Of a stretch of DNA of 64,000 bases, positions 31,637 to 43,000 are shown in pieces (positions within the stretch are counted from its first letter, which is position 1; every line of letters starts with the position of its first letter). A program made the position numbers and the translations under genes. The notes beneath the pieces are model-generated. The model saw only the letters and a list, made by a program, of their open reading frames with translations, searched no databases and had not been told where the DNA came from. The stretch is taken from positions 3,447,164 through 3,511,163 of the forward strand of contig NZ_CP037452.1 of the NCBI RefSeq assembly GCF_007754425.1. The letters run 5' to 3'. Source of the DNA: Gimesia fumaroli (GTDB lineage: Bacteria; Planctomycetota; Planctomycetia; Planctomycetales; Planctomycetaceae).

Positions 31637-32559
31637 CAGACGACCTGTTCCATTTCGACCTGCTTGTACAATTCCTGCACACGGGAGTCCGACAGTCGGG
31701 CGGGGAGTAGTTGTGTCAGGTTATCAGCGGCGGCGGCCATGCCCCAACGAATCGATTCGGGAACCGTCCAGCCTTGATAGATTGCACTGGCGATGCCTGC
31801 TGCGAGACTGTCACCACATCCAATAGGGTTGACTGCCTCGACAGAAGCCGGGATAAACCGATAAACCTCATTGGCGGATGTGACCCACAAGGCAGATTTC
31901 CCCTGCGAGATCACAACCCAGGTCGCACCGCGACGATTGATGTCCTGCATGCCTTTGATTAATTCTTCAGTACTGGAAAGAACGCGGCCGAGCGTGCGTT
32001 CCAGTTCTTCGTGGTTTGGTTTGACCAGAAAAGGCTTGGCTGATAATGCCTCTTCAAGCTCAGTACCCCGGGCATCGAGAATAACCGGACACTTCGTCTT
32101 GGCTATGAGATCTCGATAAAATGTAACAGGGGTTCCTTCCGGCAGTGATCCAGTGAGGACTGCAACCGTTGCTGTTTCAGCGCAGCGGCGGTACTCGGCT
32201 GCAAAGGCCTTGACTTCCTGTTCCGAGATGGGGGTTGCATTTTCAACAAGTTCGGTCGTCTGTCCGGAAGATCGGTCCAGAATCGTCGTGCAAATGCGAG
32301 TCGGGTTTTCTTGATTAAGGTCGCGGAACGAAACGTCAAGTTCATTCAGTTCGGCTTCGATCAGACTCCGGGCATAGCCACCGGCAGGGAAAATGGTTTC
32401 ACAAGGACAACCAAGGTGCTGGAGAGCAACCCCCACATTGATCACTTTGCCTGAAGCACACCAATGCGCAGACTGGCAGCGGTTGACTTCGCCGACCTCA
32501 AACGAGTTCACTTCTAGAATCTGTTGCCAGGCCGGGCTCAGGCCGGCTGCGATGATCAT
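31636..32559 (-). CDS. PfkB family sugar kinase (1-phosphofructokinase/tagatose-6-phosphate kinase type)
   Basis: 307 residues from ATG 32559. PfkB signatures: AAGLSPAWQQIL at the start, GKVINVGVALQHLG (first signature), VLTGSLPEGTP, KPNHEELE and NPIGCGDSLAAGIA (second signature, with the catalytic Asp; the usual GAGD is GCGD). The order of motifs is that of FruK/LacC. The substrate cannot be assigned: no PTS or sugar operon is adjacent, and its translational overlap with a FetA-like ATPase gives no clue. Confidence 0.85.
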   Translation of the reverse strand: MIIAAGLSPAWQQILEVNSFEVGEVNRCQSAHWCASGKVINVGVALQHLGCPCETIFPAGGYARSLIEAELNELDVSFRDLNQENPTRICTTILDRSSGQTTELVENATPISEQEVKAFAAEYRRCAETATVAVLTGSLPEGTPVTFYRDLIAKTKCPVILDARGTELEEALSAKPFLVKPNHEELERTLGRVLSSTEELIKGMQDINRRGATWVVISQGKSALWVTSANEVYRFIPASVEAVNPIGCGDSLAAGIASAIYQGWTVPESIRWGMAAAADNLTQLLPARLSDSRVQELYKQVEMEQVV

Positions 32560-32613
32560 TTTCGAAATGCCTTCTCTGCTACAAAGGGTAAAGGGATCGA
32601 TCTTTCCACCGTT

Positions 32614-33906
32614 TCAGGGAACTAATTCACCACGTAACATGATTTTGCCAACGCGGATTTTTGTCCCCTGATACTTGGGAGATTTGAGTTCCTCTTCAGG
32701 ATTTTTCAGACGGAACGCGACAGGGCTGCGGTCAGGCTGTTCCGGATGAATTTCGACCGTCACCGAATGGATTTTGTCCGGATCAAGATTTTGTGCAAGA
32801 TTTAATGTCGCGATCCGATGATAGGTGCAATAACTGTCGAAGCGTGGCGTTAATTTGGAATGCGGTTTTCCATCGACGGTGATCTTGACTTGACCGCCGT
32901 CGGGGCCTAACAGATCGTAGAGAGCGGCTTGAGTCCCACGAAAGCGAAAGGTAATGCGACTGCCCGGCTTGTCTGCTTCCCAGATTTGACCCATGCGGCC
33001 GCCAAATCGTTTTTGCAGAATATCGTCTGCTGGCAACTCTTGCCAATTTCCGGAAAGCATCGACTTATTCAAGGGGACCATCTTGGCATCGGACCAGTGT
33101 CCGGTGACAAATGGCTGTTTGAGTTTTGATGCATGATTCACAGGCTTGGATGTGGGCTGCATCTGCTGGATGGCATTGGCAATGACTTCTGTGTAGATTT
33201 CGTGTCCCTGATCAAGGGGATGTACGCCATCTTTGGAAAAGAGCACGATCTCCGCGGCGAGGGGTTTGTCAGATGTAAATTTGAGCTTTCCCTGCTGCTC
33301 AAGTTCAGAAATTTTTAATGCGACGTTGATCGACGGAATACCGTAATGGTCGGCCAGCAGTTCCATCGCGGATGCCGCCCGGGGGCACTCACCTTTTCTC
33401 AGATCCTTTTCATAATTCACGCGGAAGGTATAAACAAAACAGATATCCGCTTTGGGATTTGATTTCCAGATCTGACGGACAATCCCGTCCATCGATTCCC
33501 AGATGGATTCCGGCTGCCGGCCTCCATCATTGACGGCAAATTCGATAAAGACCAGATCGGGATGATGCTGCAGGACATCGTGATCCAGGCGAAACGCTCC
33601 CAGGTTGCTACCGGTCCCGCCGATGGCGGCGTGAATTTCATGGATTTTGGCTTGGGGAAACGCCTTTTGTAGCCATTTCGTGGTTTTGACTCTCCAGCCC
33701 GGGGCTGCTGTAATCGAGCCACCCAGGTACGCCACTCGGACTTCTTCGTTCTGTTTAAGTTTATTCAGGGTGTTACCTAGCCCCTGACGGGGTTTGACCA
33801 GTTTGGCTTTAACCGGATGGTAAGTAGGTGGGGCAGCCTGTGAGAATCCGACTGAAATGAGGGCAAAGAAAATAAGGGTGAGCAGCTTAACTGTAGATCG
33901 AGACAT
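32614..33906 (-). CDS. Secreted SGNH/GDSL hydrolase
   Basis: 430 residues from ATG 33906 with a signal peptide ending near FSQAAP; the longer frame to 33987 adds a non-signal stretch. SGNH blocks: [12 protein letters not shown] (nucleophile Ser), [12 protein letters not shown] (Gly), [10 protein letters not shown] (Asn) and [13 protein letters not shown] (Asp and His). An extra C-terminal beta domain (about 280-430) resembles carbohydrate-binding modules. Likely a periplasmic or extracellular esterase acting on acetylated polysaccharides (inference from similar planctomycete proteins). Confidence 0.85.
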   Translation of the reverse strand: MSRSTVKLLTLIFFALISVGFSQAAPPTYHPVKAKLVKPRQGLGNTLNKLKQNEEVRVAYLGGSITAAPGWRVKTTKWLQKAFPQAKIHEIHAAIGGTGSNLGAFRLDHDVLQHHPDLVFIEFAVNDGGRQPESIWESMDGIVRQIWKSNPKADICFVYTFRVNYEKDLRKGECPRAASAMELLADHYGIPSINVALKISELEQQGKLKFTSDKPLAAEIVLFSKDGVHPLDQGHEIYTEVIANAIQQMQPTSKPVNHASKLKQPFVTGHWSDAKMVPLNKSMLSGNWQELPADDILQKRFGGRMGQIWEADKPGSRITFRFRGTQAALYDLLGPDGGQVKITVDGKPHSKLTPRFDSYCTYHRIATLNLAQNLDPDKIHSVTVEIHPEQPDRSPVAFRLKNPEEELKSPKYQGTKIRVGKIMLRGELVP

Positions 33907-34016
33907 CGAGTTTCTTCTCCGTGAGTGCGTAAGGTCAAAAACGCATTTTAACGAATGCAATCGTAGAATGAAATGAGTGCTCTTCACAAGTCCGATAACT
34001 TGCTGGAGGAAATCAG

Positions 34017-35186
34017 TTATAGCAGGTCTTCCAGAATTTGGGTGAGCTCCGCATCGGAAAGTTCGCGCGGATTGCCGCTCATGCTGTTTCCTCGGGAGCT
34101 GGCCACCAGGTCCGGGATCTGTGCTTGAGTGACACCTAGACTTGAGAGGTTGCGAGGGATGTTGATCCGATCATTGAGTGTTTCGATATGCTCAATCAGA
34201 TATTGTGCCGCCTCTGCTTCCGTGAATGACCGTTCGGGGGCGATAAATCTGGTGATTTCGGCGTATTCTTTTTGTCGAACTGACAGATTCGTTTTCAGCG
34301 TGGCTGGCAACATGACGGCGCACGCCAATCCGTGGGAAATACGGCAGTGAATTCCGAGCGCGGGAGCGACGCCGTGGGCCATTCCCAGACCGGAGTTAGC
34401 TAATGCGATACCCGAGAGTAGTGCTGCATGCGCCATGCTTTCGCGGGCATTGCGGGACGAACCGTCTTCGACGGCTTCAGCCAGTGCGGGCAAAGCCAGT
34501 TTGAGCCCCTGCAGACAGAGTGCTTGTGGAATGGGTTGAGCGCGGCAGGAGATATAGCTTTCCAGCAATTGGGTGATCGCATCCATGCCGGTTCTGGCTG
34601 TGATTTCAGGTGGAACGGAACAGGCGAGTTTGGGATCGCAGAGCACGAGGTTCGGAATCATCTCATCGGCACGCAGACTTTTTTTAAAGGCGGGCGAATA
34701 ACTGGAAATGACCGCGTTCTTGGTGGCTTCGCTGCCGGTTCCGGCGGTGGTGGGAATCGCGAGTAGCGGAAGCGGTGCCTGTTTCAGTTGTAAGCCCTTC
34801 CCGACACCTTCGAGATAATCGAGAACGGTATCGCTTTCCCAGTTGGTGATCATCGCGGCGCAGGCTTTGGCCAAATCAATGCCGGATCCACCGCCGATGC
34901 CAATTAGAAAATCCCCTGCTCCCGCTCCCAGATGATGCAGGAGATTGGTGGTCTGATCAACGTCAGCTACCTCGGGCTCATTGGAAATGGTGCGAACGAA
35001 TTCGCTCTCAATGTTGGATCGGAGCAGTAAGCGTTTTAATTCTTCAATCACCCCGTTTGATTCCAGTGAGCGGGAACCGCCGATGATCAAAGCCCGTTTG
35101 CCCAGAGACGTAGCCAGTGGACCGACTTCCTGAAAGCGGTCCCAGCCGAAACAGATTTGTTGTGGAGAGAAAAAGTTATAGTTCAT
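34017..35186 (-). CDS. Iron-containing alcohol dehydrogenase
   Basis: 389 residues from ATG 35186. Upstream in-frame ATGs (up to 35234) fall inside the terminator hairpin of the preceding gene, so the shorter start is preferred. The family's two signatures are present: [13 protein letters not shown] (NAD-binding) with [15 protein letters not shown], and [21 protein letters not shown] with the metal-binding His residues (H of LGMAHG and RISHGLA). These enzymes oxidise alcohols or reduce aldehydes with NAD(P). The substrate is unknown. Confidence 0.92.
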   Translation of the reverse strand: MNYNFFSPQQICFGWDRFQEVGPLATSLGKRALIIGGSRSLESNGVIEELKRLLLRSNIESEFVRTISNEPEVADVDQTTNLLHHLGAGAGDFLIGIGGGSGIDLAKACAAMITNWESDTVLDYLEGVGKGLQLKQAPLPLLAIPTTAGTGSEATKNAVISSYSPAFKKSLRADEMIPNLVLCDPKLACSVPPEITARTGMDAITQLLESYISCRAQPIPQALCLQGLKLALPALAEAVEDGSSRNARESMAHAALLSGIALANSGLGMAHGVAPALGIHCRISHGLACAVMLPATLKTNLSVRQKEYAEITRFIAPERSFTEAEAAQYLIEHIETLNDRINIPRNLSSLGVTQAQIPDLVASSRGNSMSGNPRELSDAELTQILEDLL

Positions 35187-35206
35187 GTCTGAAGGCATTC
35201 TATAAA

Positions 35207-35241
35207 AAAAGGGACACATCTCATGTAGATGCATCCCTTTT
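35207..35241 (-). terminator. Rho-independent terminator between the glutathione peroxidase and alcohol dehydrogenase genes
   Basis: A long hairpin: AAAAGGGA at 35207-35214 pairs with 35234-35241, and inside it CATCT pairs with AGATG, the two stems being separated by a 2x2 mismatch. On the minus strand it ends with CCCTTTTTTTATAG. It follows the gpx stop by 20 bases and precedes the dehydrogenase start. Confidence 0.85.
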
Positions 35242-35260
35242 ATTTTGAATCAGAGACGGA

Positions 35261-35845
35261 TTATTTCTTTTTTAATTCTGCTTCGACGGCTTTCGTGACC
35301 TCTTCTGATTGCGGATTGACGCGTGTGCGGAAGCGGGCAGCGATTTCACCATCGCGGTTGATCAGGAATTTTTCAAAGTTCCATTTGACCGGGCCGGCGG
35401 TTTTGGGATTCGCTTTTTTGGATGTCAGGTATTTGTAAAGGTCAGTGGCATTTTCGCCGTTGACGTCGACTTTGCTGAACATGTCAAAGGTCACGCCGTA
35501 GTTTTTGGTGCAGAACTCAGAAATCTGTACTGCTGTGCCAGGCTCCTGAGCACCGAACTGATTGCAGGGAAATCCGAGGACAACTAGTCCCTGGTCTTTG
35601 TATTTTTCGTGAAGTGCCTGCAGGTCTTTGTATTGGGGAGTTGCACCACATTTGCTGGCGGTGTTGACGATCAACAAGACTTTATCTTGATATTTACTGA
35701 GATCGACTTCTTTGCCATCCAGAGATTTCATTTTGTGTTTTAAGACGGGGGGCACGGATTTCTTGCCGGTCTCGCCAGCAAAGGTATTCGAACAGGCAAT
35801 AGCCAGTACAGCTGCCAGCATGGTCATGGTTTTAAGGTGTTTCAT
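35261..35845 (-). CDS. Glutathione peroxidase family protein, exported
   Basis: 194 residues from ATG 35845 with a GGAGAG ribosome binding site. A signal peptide or lipoprotein-like N-terminus (MLAAVLAIACSNTFAG) is followed by the thioredoxin-fold peroxidase domain. The active-site motif is NTASKCGATPQY with the peroxidatic Cys, followed by GFPCNQFGAQEPG and KWNFEKFLINRDG. The second Cys in GFPCN is consistent with a thioredoxin-dependent mechanism. Reduces hydrogen peroxide or lipid hydroperoxides in the envelope. Confidence 0.93.
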   Translation of the reverse strand: MKHLKTMTMLAAVLAIACSNTFAGETGKKSVPPVLKHKMKSLDGKEVDLSKYQDKVLLIVNTASKCGATPQYKDLQALHEKYKDQGLVVLGFPCNQFGAQEPGTAVQISEFCTKNYGVTFDMFSKVDVNGENATDLYKYLTSKKANPKTAGPVKWNFEKFLINRDGEIAARFRTRVNPQSEEVTKAVEAELKKK

Positions 35846-36089
35846 CGATCTCTCCAAAGCTTGGGATCCGGGCAATGTGCTCGGTTCAGAATAAATAAAC
35901 AAGTGGTTCATTAGATCGCATCTTGCGAGAACATAACGGTCCCTCGTCTCCGACTGTTTTCATTATAGATCGAATGGAATCTAAAATGCTACAATCAAGG
36001 CGTCTTGGTACTTATTCTACTGAAACGTTGCTGAAACGGAAACCTGGTAAGTGGACAGCCTGAATTTTTTGTGAAAAACCAGTTTGATG

Positions 36090-36545
36090 TCAGGAGAGAC
36101 GGCCATCGAGGTTCGCTTTGTGGAGCAGAGCGCGAAATAGTCCGGCTATGGGAAAGCCGTCTGCAGTGCTCCCCTCTTCAATATCTTGTTCGTTCACCCA
36201 GCGATTGCGGAGGTCTGCCTCCAATACTTTTCGCGCCGAGCTTTTAAGAGCCTGGAAGTCAAACAATTCAATAATATAATGTTCAGAGGGCTCATCTGGA
36301 GAAGGTTTGTCACTGAAAGCCAGATGTGCCTGTGGATCTTGCGAGATGATAAAGTCCTCAAAAGGAACCAGTTCATAAGTCTTTTCGATCTCCGAAATCA
36401 GGCAATGCTGGAAGGTTTCATAAGGCTTCTTTTTGGCACCGGGCAGCATGAATTCCTGCCGTTCATAATTCCAGTGTGCCAGCCAGTGGACTTTCTGATC
36501 GAGAGTGGATTGGAACAGGATAAACGAACCAACAAAGTTGCCCAT
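36090..36545 (-). CDS. Nudix-like protein, degenerate
   Basis: 151 residues from ATG 36545. The arrangement EFMLPGAKKKPYETFQHCLISEIEKTYEL has the spacing of a Nudix box (Gx5Ex7REUXEEXGU), but several catalytic acidic residues are replaced, so hydrolysis is doubtful. The rest of the protein has alternating strands as in the Nudix fold. No signal. The FHA gene diverges from it 409 bases away. Confidence 0.55.
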   Translation of the reverse strand: MGNFVGSFILFQSTLDQKVHWLAHWNYERQEFMLPGAKKKPYETFQHCLISEIEKTYELVPFEDFIISQDPQAHLAFSDKPSPDEPSEHYIIELFDFQALKSSARKVLEADLRNRWVNEQDIEEGSTADGFPIAGLFRALLHKANLDGRLS

Positions 36546-36954
36546 CGTAGAAGATTACCTTTCTCGATCGCGAGATTCGGAGACGCTAAAAGATACAATT
36601 CGGCCCGGTAAAATTTTACCACTAAGGAAGTTATCAATAGTACTATTTTCTGGGAATTAAGGTACATCGTGTGAGAAATCCGGCTGAACTCCCAGATTCC
36701 GCGTTCATTCGGGAATCGCAGATTTCCCGTATTCTGAGGGAAATTCAGATTTTGCGATCTTTTTCCAGTTTCCCATTGCATGGCGCGAACCATATCAGTA
36801 GAATTACGCATAAGTATTCACATATGTGAATTTTTGTATTGCAGTGATTTACCCTCACTTGGTCCTACCCCCCATTTGGCCTACCCCCAGACGCAGATGT
36901 TGATGAATCACCACACTGATTCAAGCTCTGCCCGAGAGTGAAAAGGTTCCTTCC
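36546..36954. other. Intergenic region with nested inverted repeats before the FHA gene
   Basis: 409 bases without a gene. Three small inverted repeats occur in 36695-36758 (GATTCC/GGAATC; ATTTCCC/GGGAAAT, itself enclosed by ATCGCA/TGCGAT). Two direct copies of TTGG-x-CCTACCCCC lie at 36859-36872 and 36876-36888, about 17 bases apart, in the likely promoter of the FHA gene. Significance unknown. Confidence 0.5.
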
Positions 36955-37299
36955 ATGAAAATTCATCTTATCAGTGATCATCCCGATTTACCGGATATTG
37001 AGGTCAGTGTTGATGAGTTACCTGTTGTGCTTGGAAGAAGTAACGGTTGTGATCTACGGATTTTAGATCCAATGTTGAGTCGCCAGCAGTGCGAATTGAC
37101 GTTCCATAACAATGCTGTCCGTGTGCGTGATCTGGAATCAACCAATGGGACGATTGTTAATTCTGCGCAAGTGAATGAAGCGCCTCTGTACCCCGGAGAC
37201 ATCATCACCATTGGCATGGCAAATTACGTCGTCAGCTATTATGACGATGAAAGACAGGAAGATTTCGAAGAAAGTTATTTCTCCGAGAATTCGATTTAG
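36955..37299 (+). CDS. Single-domain FHA protein
   Basis: 114 residues from ATG 36955. A free-standing FHA domain with GRSNGCDLRI (GR), MLSRQQCELTF (S-R-x-x-C in place of SRxH), DLESTNGTIVNS (S/T-N-G) and the final strand PGDIITIGMANYVVSY. FHA domains bind phosphothreonine, so it is probably a partner or substrate reader of a Ser/Thr kinase such as that at 13761. The acidic tail (DDERQEDFEESYF) may be regulatory. Confidence 0.88.
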   Translation: MKIHLISDHPDLPDIEVSVDELPVVLGRSNGCDLRILDPMLSRQQCELTFHNNAVRVRDLESTNGTIVNSAQVNEAPLYPGDIITIGMANYVVSYYDDERQEDFEESYFSENSI

Positions 37300-37449
37300 T
37301 CTTCTGTTTTTGCTAGTCTGCTTTTGTTGTGCGTTGAGTTGGTTTGTATTAACCAGACTCCCCTTTGTTACACAAAAATATTACTATTGCCAGAGTGGTT
37401 TTTCTCCCGCCTCTTTTATGTTTACTCTGCGCGAAGTAAGTTGACAGCG

Positions 37450-37956
37450 ATGGAATCAGAAGAACTATTTGATGTGGTCGATGAACAGGACCAGGTTTTA
37501 GAACAATTACCGCGTTCTGTTGTGCATGCGCGAAAGTTGCTGCATCGGGCTGCAAATGTGTTTGTGTTCAATTCTGTGGGGGCACTTCTGCTGCAGTTTC
37601 GCTCTGCCACAAAAGATGAGTATCCTCACTGCTATACATCTTCCGCATCTGGTCATCTGAGTGCTGGAGAGGATTATCAGGAATCAGCTGAACGGGAGAT
37701 GCTGGAAGAGATCGGCATTCAGACCCCACTTGAAAGGCTGGAGAAATTTCCCGGAACTCCGCACAACGCGTATGAGCATACCGTTCTGTTTCGCACGTTT
37801 TCCGATGGCCCTTTTACGTTTGATCCACTCGAGATCGAACGAGGCGAATTTTTCGAACTGCCTGTCATAGACCAGATGTTGAACGACCACGAACAGCAGT
37901 TTACCCCACCTTTCCGTCAGCTCTATCGCTGGTATCGTGTGAATCAAGGCGAGTAA
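37450..37956 (+). CDS. Nudix hydrolase of the IDI/YfcD-like type
   Basis: 168 residues from ATG 37450; the upstream frame to 37324 has no start context. The pattern [62 protein letters not shown] marks the IDI-like Nudix group (YfcD and relatives). The box keeps the REMLEEIG core. It could act on nucleoside diphosphate derivatives or be an isopentenyl-diphosphate isomerase-like protein, but residues specific for IDI are not evident. Soluble; follows the FHA gene in the same direction. Confidence 0.85.
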   Translation: MESEELFDVVDEQDQVLEQLPRSVVHARKLLHRAANVFVFNSVGALLLQFRSATKDEYPHCYTSSASGHLSAGEDYQESAEREMLEEIGIQTPLERLEKFPGTPHNAYEHTVLFRTFSDGPFTFDPLEIERGEFFELPVIDQMLNDHEQQFTPPFRQLYRWYRVNQGE

Positions 37957-38089
37957 AACAGGCAATTTCAGGGTATCTGCTAAATCTGAAAAACTCGAAA
38001 ACGGATGAAAATTTGTTAGGAATTCCCTGATTATGAATTTATGATGAAGGTCGGTTCTCATCTCAATTCTTATTTGATTTAAGCCGACT

Positions 38090-39949
38090 ATGCCAATTCT
38101 TAGAGCCATTTCTTCGAAACTGGTGTATGGGTCGTTGATCATCTGGGGAACGCCACTGCTCTTCGCAGTACTGATTCTGGTTCAAACCACTAGTTTTCGT
38201 GGTATGAAAAGTCCGACTTTTGATGAGACTTTTTTTTTGAATACTGCGTTGACCAGTATGAATCAGGGCTCGCTTGACCAACGAATCAGCGGGGAAGGTG
38301 TTGCTCCGATTCCCATTCTGCTGATTTATCTACCTGTGGCCTGGTTTGCGGGGGGCAGTCATCGCGCGGATGTGTGGCAGGGAGAACCTTCTGACCCTCC
38401 CTTGATTGATGAGGCGCGATTGATGAATGCGCTGTTGATCGGGCTTCCGATGATGTTTTTGATTTACCTCTGGTTATTGAAACGCAGGGGATTCGCCGCG
38501 GGGGCTCTAGGCGCAGCCTTGGTTACATTTTCTCCTACGGTGATTGCGCATTTTTCCCTGGCAACGACCGATGCCTGCCTCACATTGATGGCGTTGATTG
38601 CTTTGGCGACACTCACCCGTTACTGGAAAGAGCCGACCACCAGAAACTTATGGTGGCTAGCGGTAGCGGTATCACTAGCCATCTCGACAAAATATTCCGG
38701 TATCTTCCTATTGCCTTGTGTACTGGTCATTATGGCCCTGGTTGCGATGAAACAATTCAGTTCGGAGTCAAACAAAAAACTCTGGTTATTACTCAAACGA
38801 GTCACCATTTCTTTTGCCTTATTCTTGTTGCTTTTGATTCCCTTTACCTGGGCGTTTCATCTGTTCGGTTTCAGTGGGCCCCTGAAAACGGTGTCTTATG
38901 CAGAAACGCCGGACTATTCTGCCTGGGTTCGGGTTTTAGGGCGAGGCCCGATTGCCGAACAGATAATGGAAGTCTCTCACACCCATCTGAAACGCCCTGC
39001 TCCTGTTGCCGGTATCTTGTTTCAACTCCTGCATAATTTGGCGGGGCATGACGCGTATTTAATGGGACAGGTTTCCAATTCCGGCTGGTGGTATTATTTT
39101 CCACTGGCCTGGCTCTGGAAGAGCACGCCGGTTGAATTACTCCTGACGGTGCTTGCTCTTGTTTTGTGTCCCTTCTTTCTGCGAGATTGCTGGAATACGT
39201 GGCGTCATCCTGATAGCGAGTTTCCCGAGATCACGAAAGAAGAATGTCCTTCTACAGCAGGGCAGCAACCGACGCATCATGCACCCCAGATCTGGTTACT
39301 GGCGATGGCAGTATTGCTGGGTTTGTCTCTCACCAGTCGATTGAATTTAGGGCAGCGTTATTTACTCACGATTTATCCGCTCCTGTTTTTATTTACGATT
39401 GACCAGGTTTGGCACTGGTTTCAGAAAAGGACATATTTAGTTTACACATTTGCCGGGCTTTGTATCGGATTTCAGATTCTCGCGATCACATCAATCCAGC
39501 CGCATTACCTGGCTTACTTTAATCGGCTTGTTGGCGGTCCCGAAGCGGGGCATCAGTATCTGCTCGATTCCAATTTGGATTGGGGACAGGATCTGCCGGC
39601 ACTCAAAGCCGCTTTGGATCAGTTGCCGTCCGAAAAGCGAGACCAATGTTTGCTGTACTACTTTGGGACCGCGCGGCCCGATGCTTATGGTATCTCTGCG
39701 CTTTCTTTAAAAGAGTCGTTGCCTGAGAAACTTGATCAATGGAACTATCTGGCACTCTCGACGAATCATCTGCAGGGGCTTTATACACACGGAACTGATC
39801 CGTTTGCGGGTTTCCGATCTTTGGAGCCATGGAAACGGGCCGGCTACTCCATTTATCTGTATGATTTAACAACGCCGGAAGCGAAACAGAGGTTGCAGAA
39901 ATCCTTGGTGACACTACGAAAAATGCAGGCAGAACAAACAGCAAAATAG
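38090..39949 (+). CDS. Family 39-like membrane glycosyltransferase
   Basis: 619 residues with about 11 hydrophobic segments. The first loop contains SPTFDETFF, the acidic D-E motif characteristic of PMT/ArnT (GT39/GT83) enzymes, which use polyprenyl-phosphate sugars as donors. A large C-terminal periplasmic part has SNLDWGQDLPALKAAL and YYFGTARPDAYGI, typical of planctomycete members. The acceptor (protein or glycolipid) is unknown. Upstream 133-base gap from the Nudix gene. Confidence 0.83.
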   Translation: MPILRAISSKLVYGSLIIWGTPLLFAVLILVQTTSFRGMKSPTFDETFFLNTALTSMNQGSLDQRISGEGVAPIPILLIYLPVAWFAGGSHRADVWQGEPSDPPLIDEARLMNALLIGLPMMFLIYLWLLKRRGFAAGALGAALVTFSPTVIAHFSLATTDACLTLMALIALATLTRYWKEPTTRNLWWLAVAVSLAISTKYSGIFLLPCVLVIMALVAMKQFSSESNKKLWLLLKRVTISFALFLLLLIPFTWAFHLFGFSGPLKTVSYAETPDYSAWVRVLGRGPIAEQIMEVSHTHLKRPAPVAGILFQLLHNLAGHDAYLMGQVSNSGWWYYFPLAWLWKSTPVELLLTVLALVLCPFFLRDCWNTWRHPDSEFPEITKEECPSTAGQQPTHHAPQIWLLAMAVLLGLSLTSRLNLGQRYLLTIYPLLFLFTIDQVWHWFQKRTYLVYTFAGLCIGFQILAITSIQPHYLAYFNRLVGGPEAGHQYLLDSNLDWGQDLPALKAALDQLPSEKRDQCLLYYFGTARPDAYGISALSLKESLPEKLDQWNYLALSTNHLQGLYTHGTDPFAGFRSLEPWKRAGYSIYLYDLTTPEAKQRLQKSLVTLRKMQAEQTAK

Positions 39950-40099
39950 GTGCATGATCTGTTGAACTGAAACCAGATTGAGTGTTAGCCAGCCTGACTG
40001 TAGCCTCATATGGATCGTAATGATATAATCGATGATTGATGTGTTGCGGTGTTGTTCCTGGTTCTATCAAAATCAGAATTGACTGCGGAGATTGCTTTG

Positions 40100-43000
40100 A
40101 TGAGACAGCGAGTCCGAAACATTGCCTGGTTCTCAAGCCTGCTGATTCTGGTTCTTTATCTGGGAGAGTCTCCGTCAATCGGTGTGGAAATCGAGTTTAA
40201 CCGTGATGTTAGACCAATTCTGTCTGACCTCTGCTTTCAGTGTCATGGCCCCGACTCATCTCAGCGTCAAGCCGACCTGCGACTGGATCAAGAGAGCGGC
40301 CTCTTGGGAACAACTGATGCACCCAGCGTGGTCGTCAAAGGCAAGGCGGCGGAGAGTGAATTATTTGCGCGTCTGATTTCCAATGATCCCGATTTACAGA
40401 TGCCCCCTGCCTCCTCAGGCAAACAAATTACCACCGCACAAATTGAAACGCTGAAACAGTGGATCAATAAGGGAGCGCAGTGGCAGAAACACTGGGCCTT
40501 CATTCCTCCCCGCCGTCCGGATGTTCCGCAAGTCAAACAGGCGGACTGGGTGCGGAATCCAATCGATGCATTTGTGTTCGCGCGGCTCGAACAAGAGGGC
40601 CTCGTCCCTTCAGCTGAAGCAGAAAAATCAACACTTTTGCGGCGTTTGAGTCTGGACCTGACGGGCCTGCCACCGAGCCTGGCGCAACAGGAACGTTTTT
40701 TCAAAGATGATTCTCCAACCTCTTATGAAGATCTGGTCGATCGGCTATTACAGTCTCCCCAATACGGCGAACGAATGGCGCTGGAATGGCTGGATGCGGC
40801 TCGGTATGCGGATACCAGTGGTTACCAGACGGATGGCGAACGTCATATGTGGCGCTGGCGCGAATGGGTGATTGATGCGTTTAACAACAATATGCCTTTT
40901 GATCAATTCACGGTTGAGCAACTGGCCGGCGATTTGTTGCCTGAGCCGACACTCAGCCAGAAAATTGCAACCGGCTTTAATCGAAATCATCGGGCCAATT
41001 CCGAAGGAGGCATCATCTTCGATGAATACCTGCTCGAGTACGCGGTCGATCGGGTCGAGACAACGGGCACGGTCTGGCTGGGGCTGACGATCGGTTGTGC
41101 TCGCTGTCATGAGCACAAATATGATCCCATTTCGCAGAAAGAGTTTTATCAGCTAATCGCGTTTTTCAATAATATTCCCGAACGGGGCCGCGCTATTAAA
41201 TACGGCAACGCCGCGCCATTTATCAAGGCACCTACAAAACTGCAGCAACAAAAACTGACGGAACTCGATCAGAAAATCGAGAGCTATGAGCAGATGCTGC
41301 AAGAAGCGACACCTGCTCTGAAAAAATTTCAAACCTACTGGGAACAACAACCGCCGGCGAGCGACTTACAAAAAACGTTTCCGGAGCAAGATCAGGCCTA
41401 TCAGATTGCCTTTGACGGTGATCTGAATCTCAAAGTGATCGGAAAGCAGAACACAGACTTCTATGCCAAGAAGACGAATGCATCCAGTGACTTGACGCGC
41501 AATCAGAAAGAAACCTCTTTGGAAAAACCGAAGTTTGTGAAGGGAATCGCAGGCCAGGCACTACGGTTAGACGGAACACAATCTTATAGGACAAAGCAGA
41601 AACCAACGTTGAGCGACAAGAACCCATTTTCGTTGGAATTTCAGATTTATCCAGAGCAGCCGAATGGGACGATACTCGCATCGCTCACGCCGGCTCAGGA
41701 TGAGAGCGGCTTTCGCGTTTTTCTCAAAACGGGCCACTTACATATCAATTTCGGTCCGCGCTGGCTGGATGATGCAATACTATTCCAGTCGAAAAGAAAA
41801 TTGAATATGAACCGTTGGTCGCATATTGTGTTGACGTATGCTGGTAATTCTCAGGCACAGGATTTTCAATTATATGTGAACGGCGAATCGCAGGAACTGG
41901 ATGTTAATTTAAATTATCTGACTGGTGGATTTTCGTTTCCTTCACCACTGGAATTCGGGGCGTATCACGGTCGGGATCATTATCAGGGATTAATCGATGA
42001 CTTGAAAATTTACAACTTCCAATTCTCGTCCGATCGAGCCGCAATCACATCGGTCGCAGAGCCGGTACGGAAGATTGTACAGATACCGGAAGCCGGGCGC
42101 ACGCCGCAGCAACAATTGAAGCTGACTCACTATTATTTGTCAGTCATAGCGCCAGACAAAGCTCCGAAAAAATATCGCACCGTGTTTTCTGCATTGCAAA
42201 AATTCAAAAATCAGCGAGAAGCATATTATCGAAGCTTACCGACCAGCATGGTGATGCAGGAACGCGATCAGAAAAAAACAACATTTGTGCTGATGCGGGG
42301 GGAGTACGATAAGCCGGGCGAACAGGTCTCTGCCGGCATCCCGTCCAGTCTGGGTACCCTTCCAGAAAATCTACCCCGCAACCGTCTGGGGCTGGCCCGC
42401 TGGCTCGTTGATCCGGCAAATCCATTGACGGCGCGGGTGATTGTGAATCGTTACTGGCAGATGTATTTTGGAAACGGCCTCGTAAAAACAACCGAAGATT
42501 TCGGCTCGCAAGGTGCCTGGCCGACACATCCGGACCTGCTGGACTGGCTGGCGACAGAATTCATTCGTTCTGGCTGGGATGTCAAGCGGTTACAGAAGTT
42601 GATTGTCACATCAGCCACTTATCGTCAGTCGTCACATGTGTCAGAGACTAGGCAGCAGGCTGATTCAGAGAATCGACTGCTGGCCCGCGCCAGCCGCTTG
42701 CGTTTGTCAGCGGAGATGATTCGAGATCAGGCGTTGTTTACAGCGGGGTTACTGCGCACAAACATTGGGGGCCCGTCTGTGAAGCCGTATCAGCCGAAGG
42801 GAGTCTGGAAAGAGATAGCGAGTCAGGAGTATCAACCGGGGACGGGCGACGATCTGTTTCGTCGCAGCATGTATACGTTCTGGAAACGGACGGTACCTCC
42901 GCCGGCGATGTCGACCTTCGATGCTCCGTCGCGTGAAACTTGTATTGTAAAACGTTCGCGGACGAATACCCCACTGCAAGCATTGGCACTGTTGAACGAT

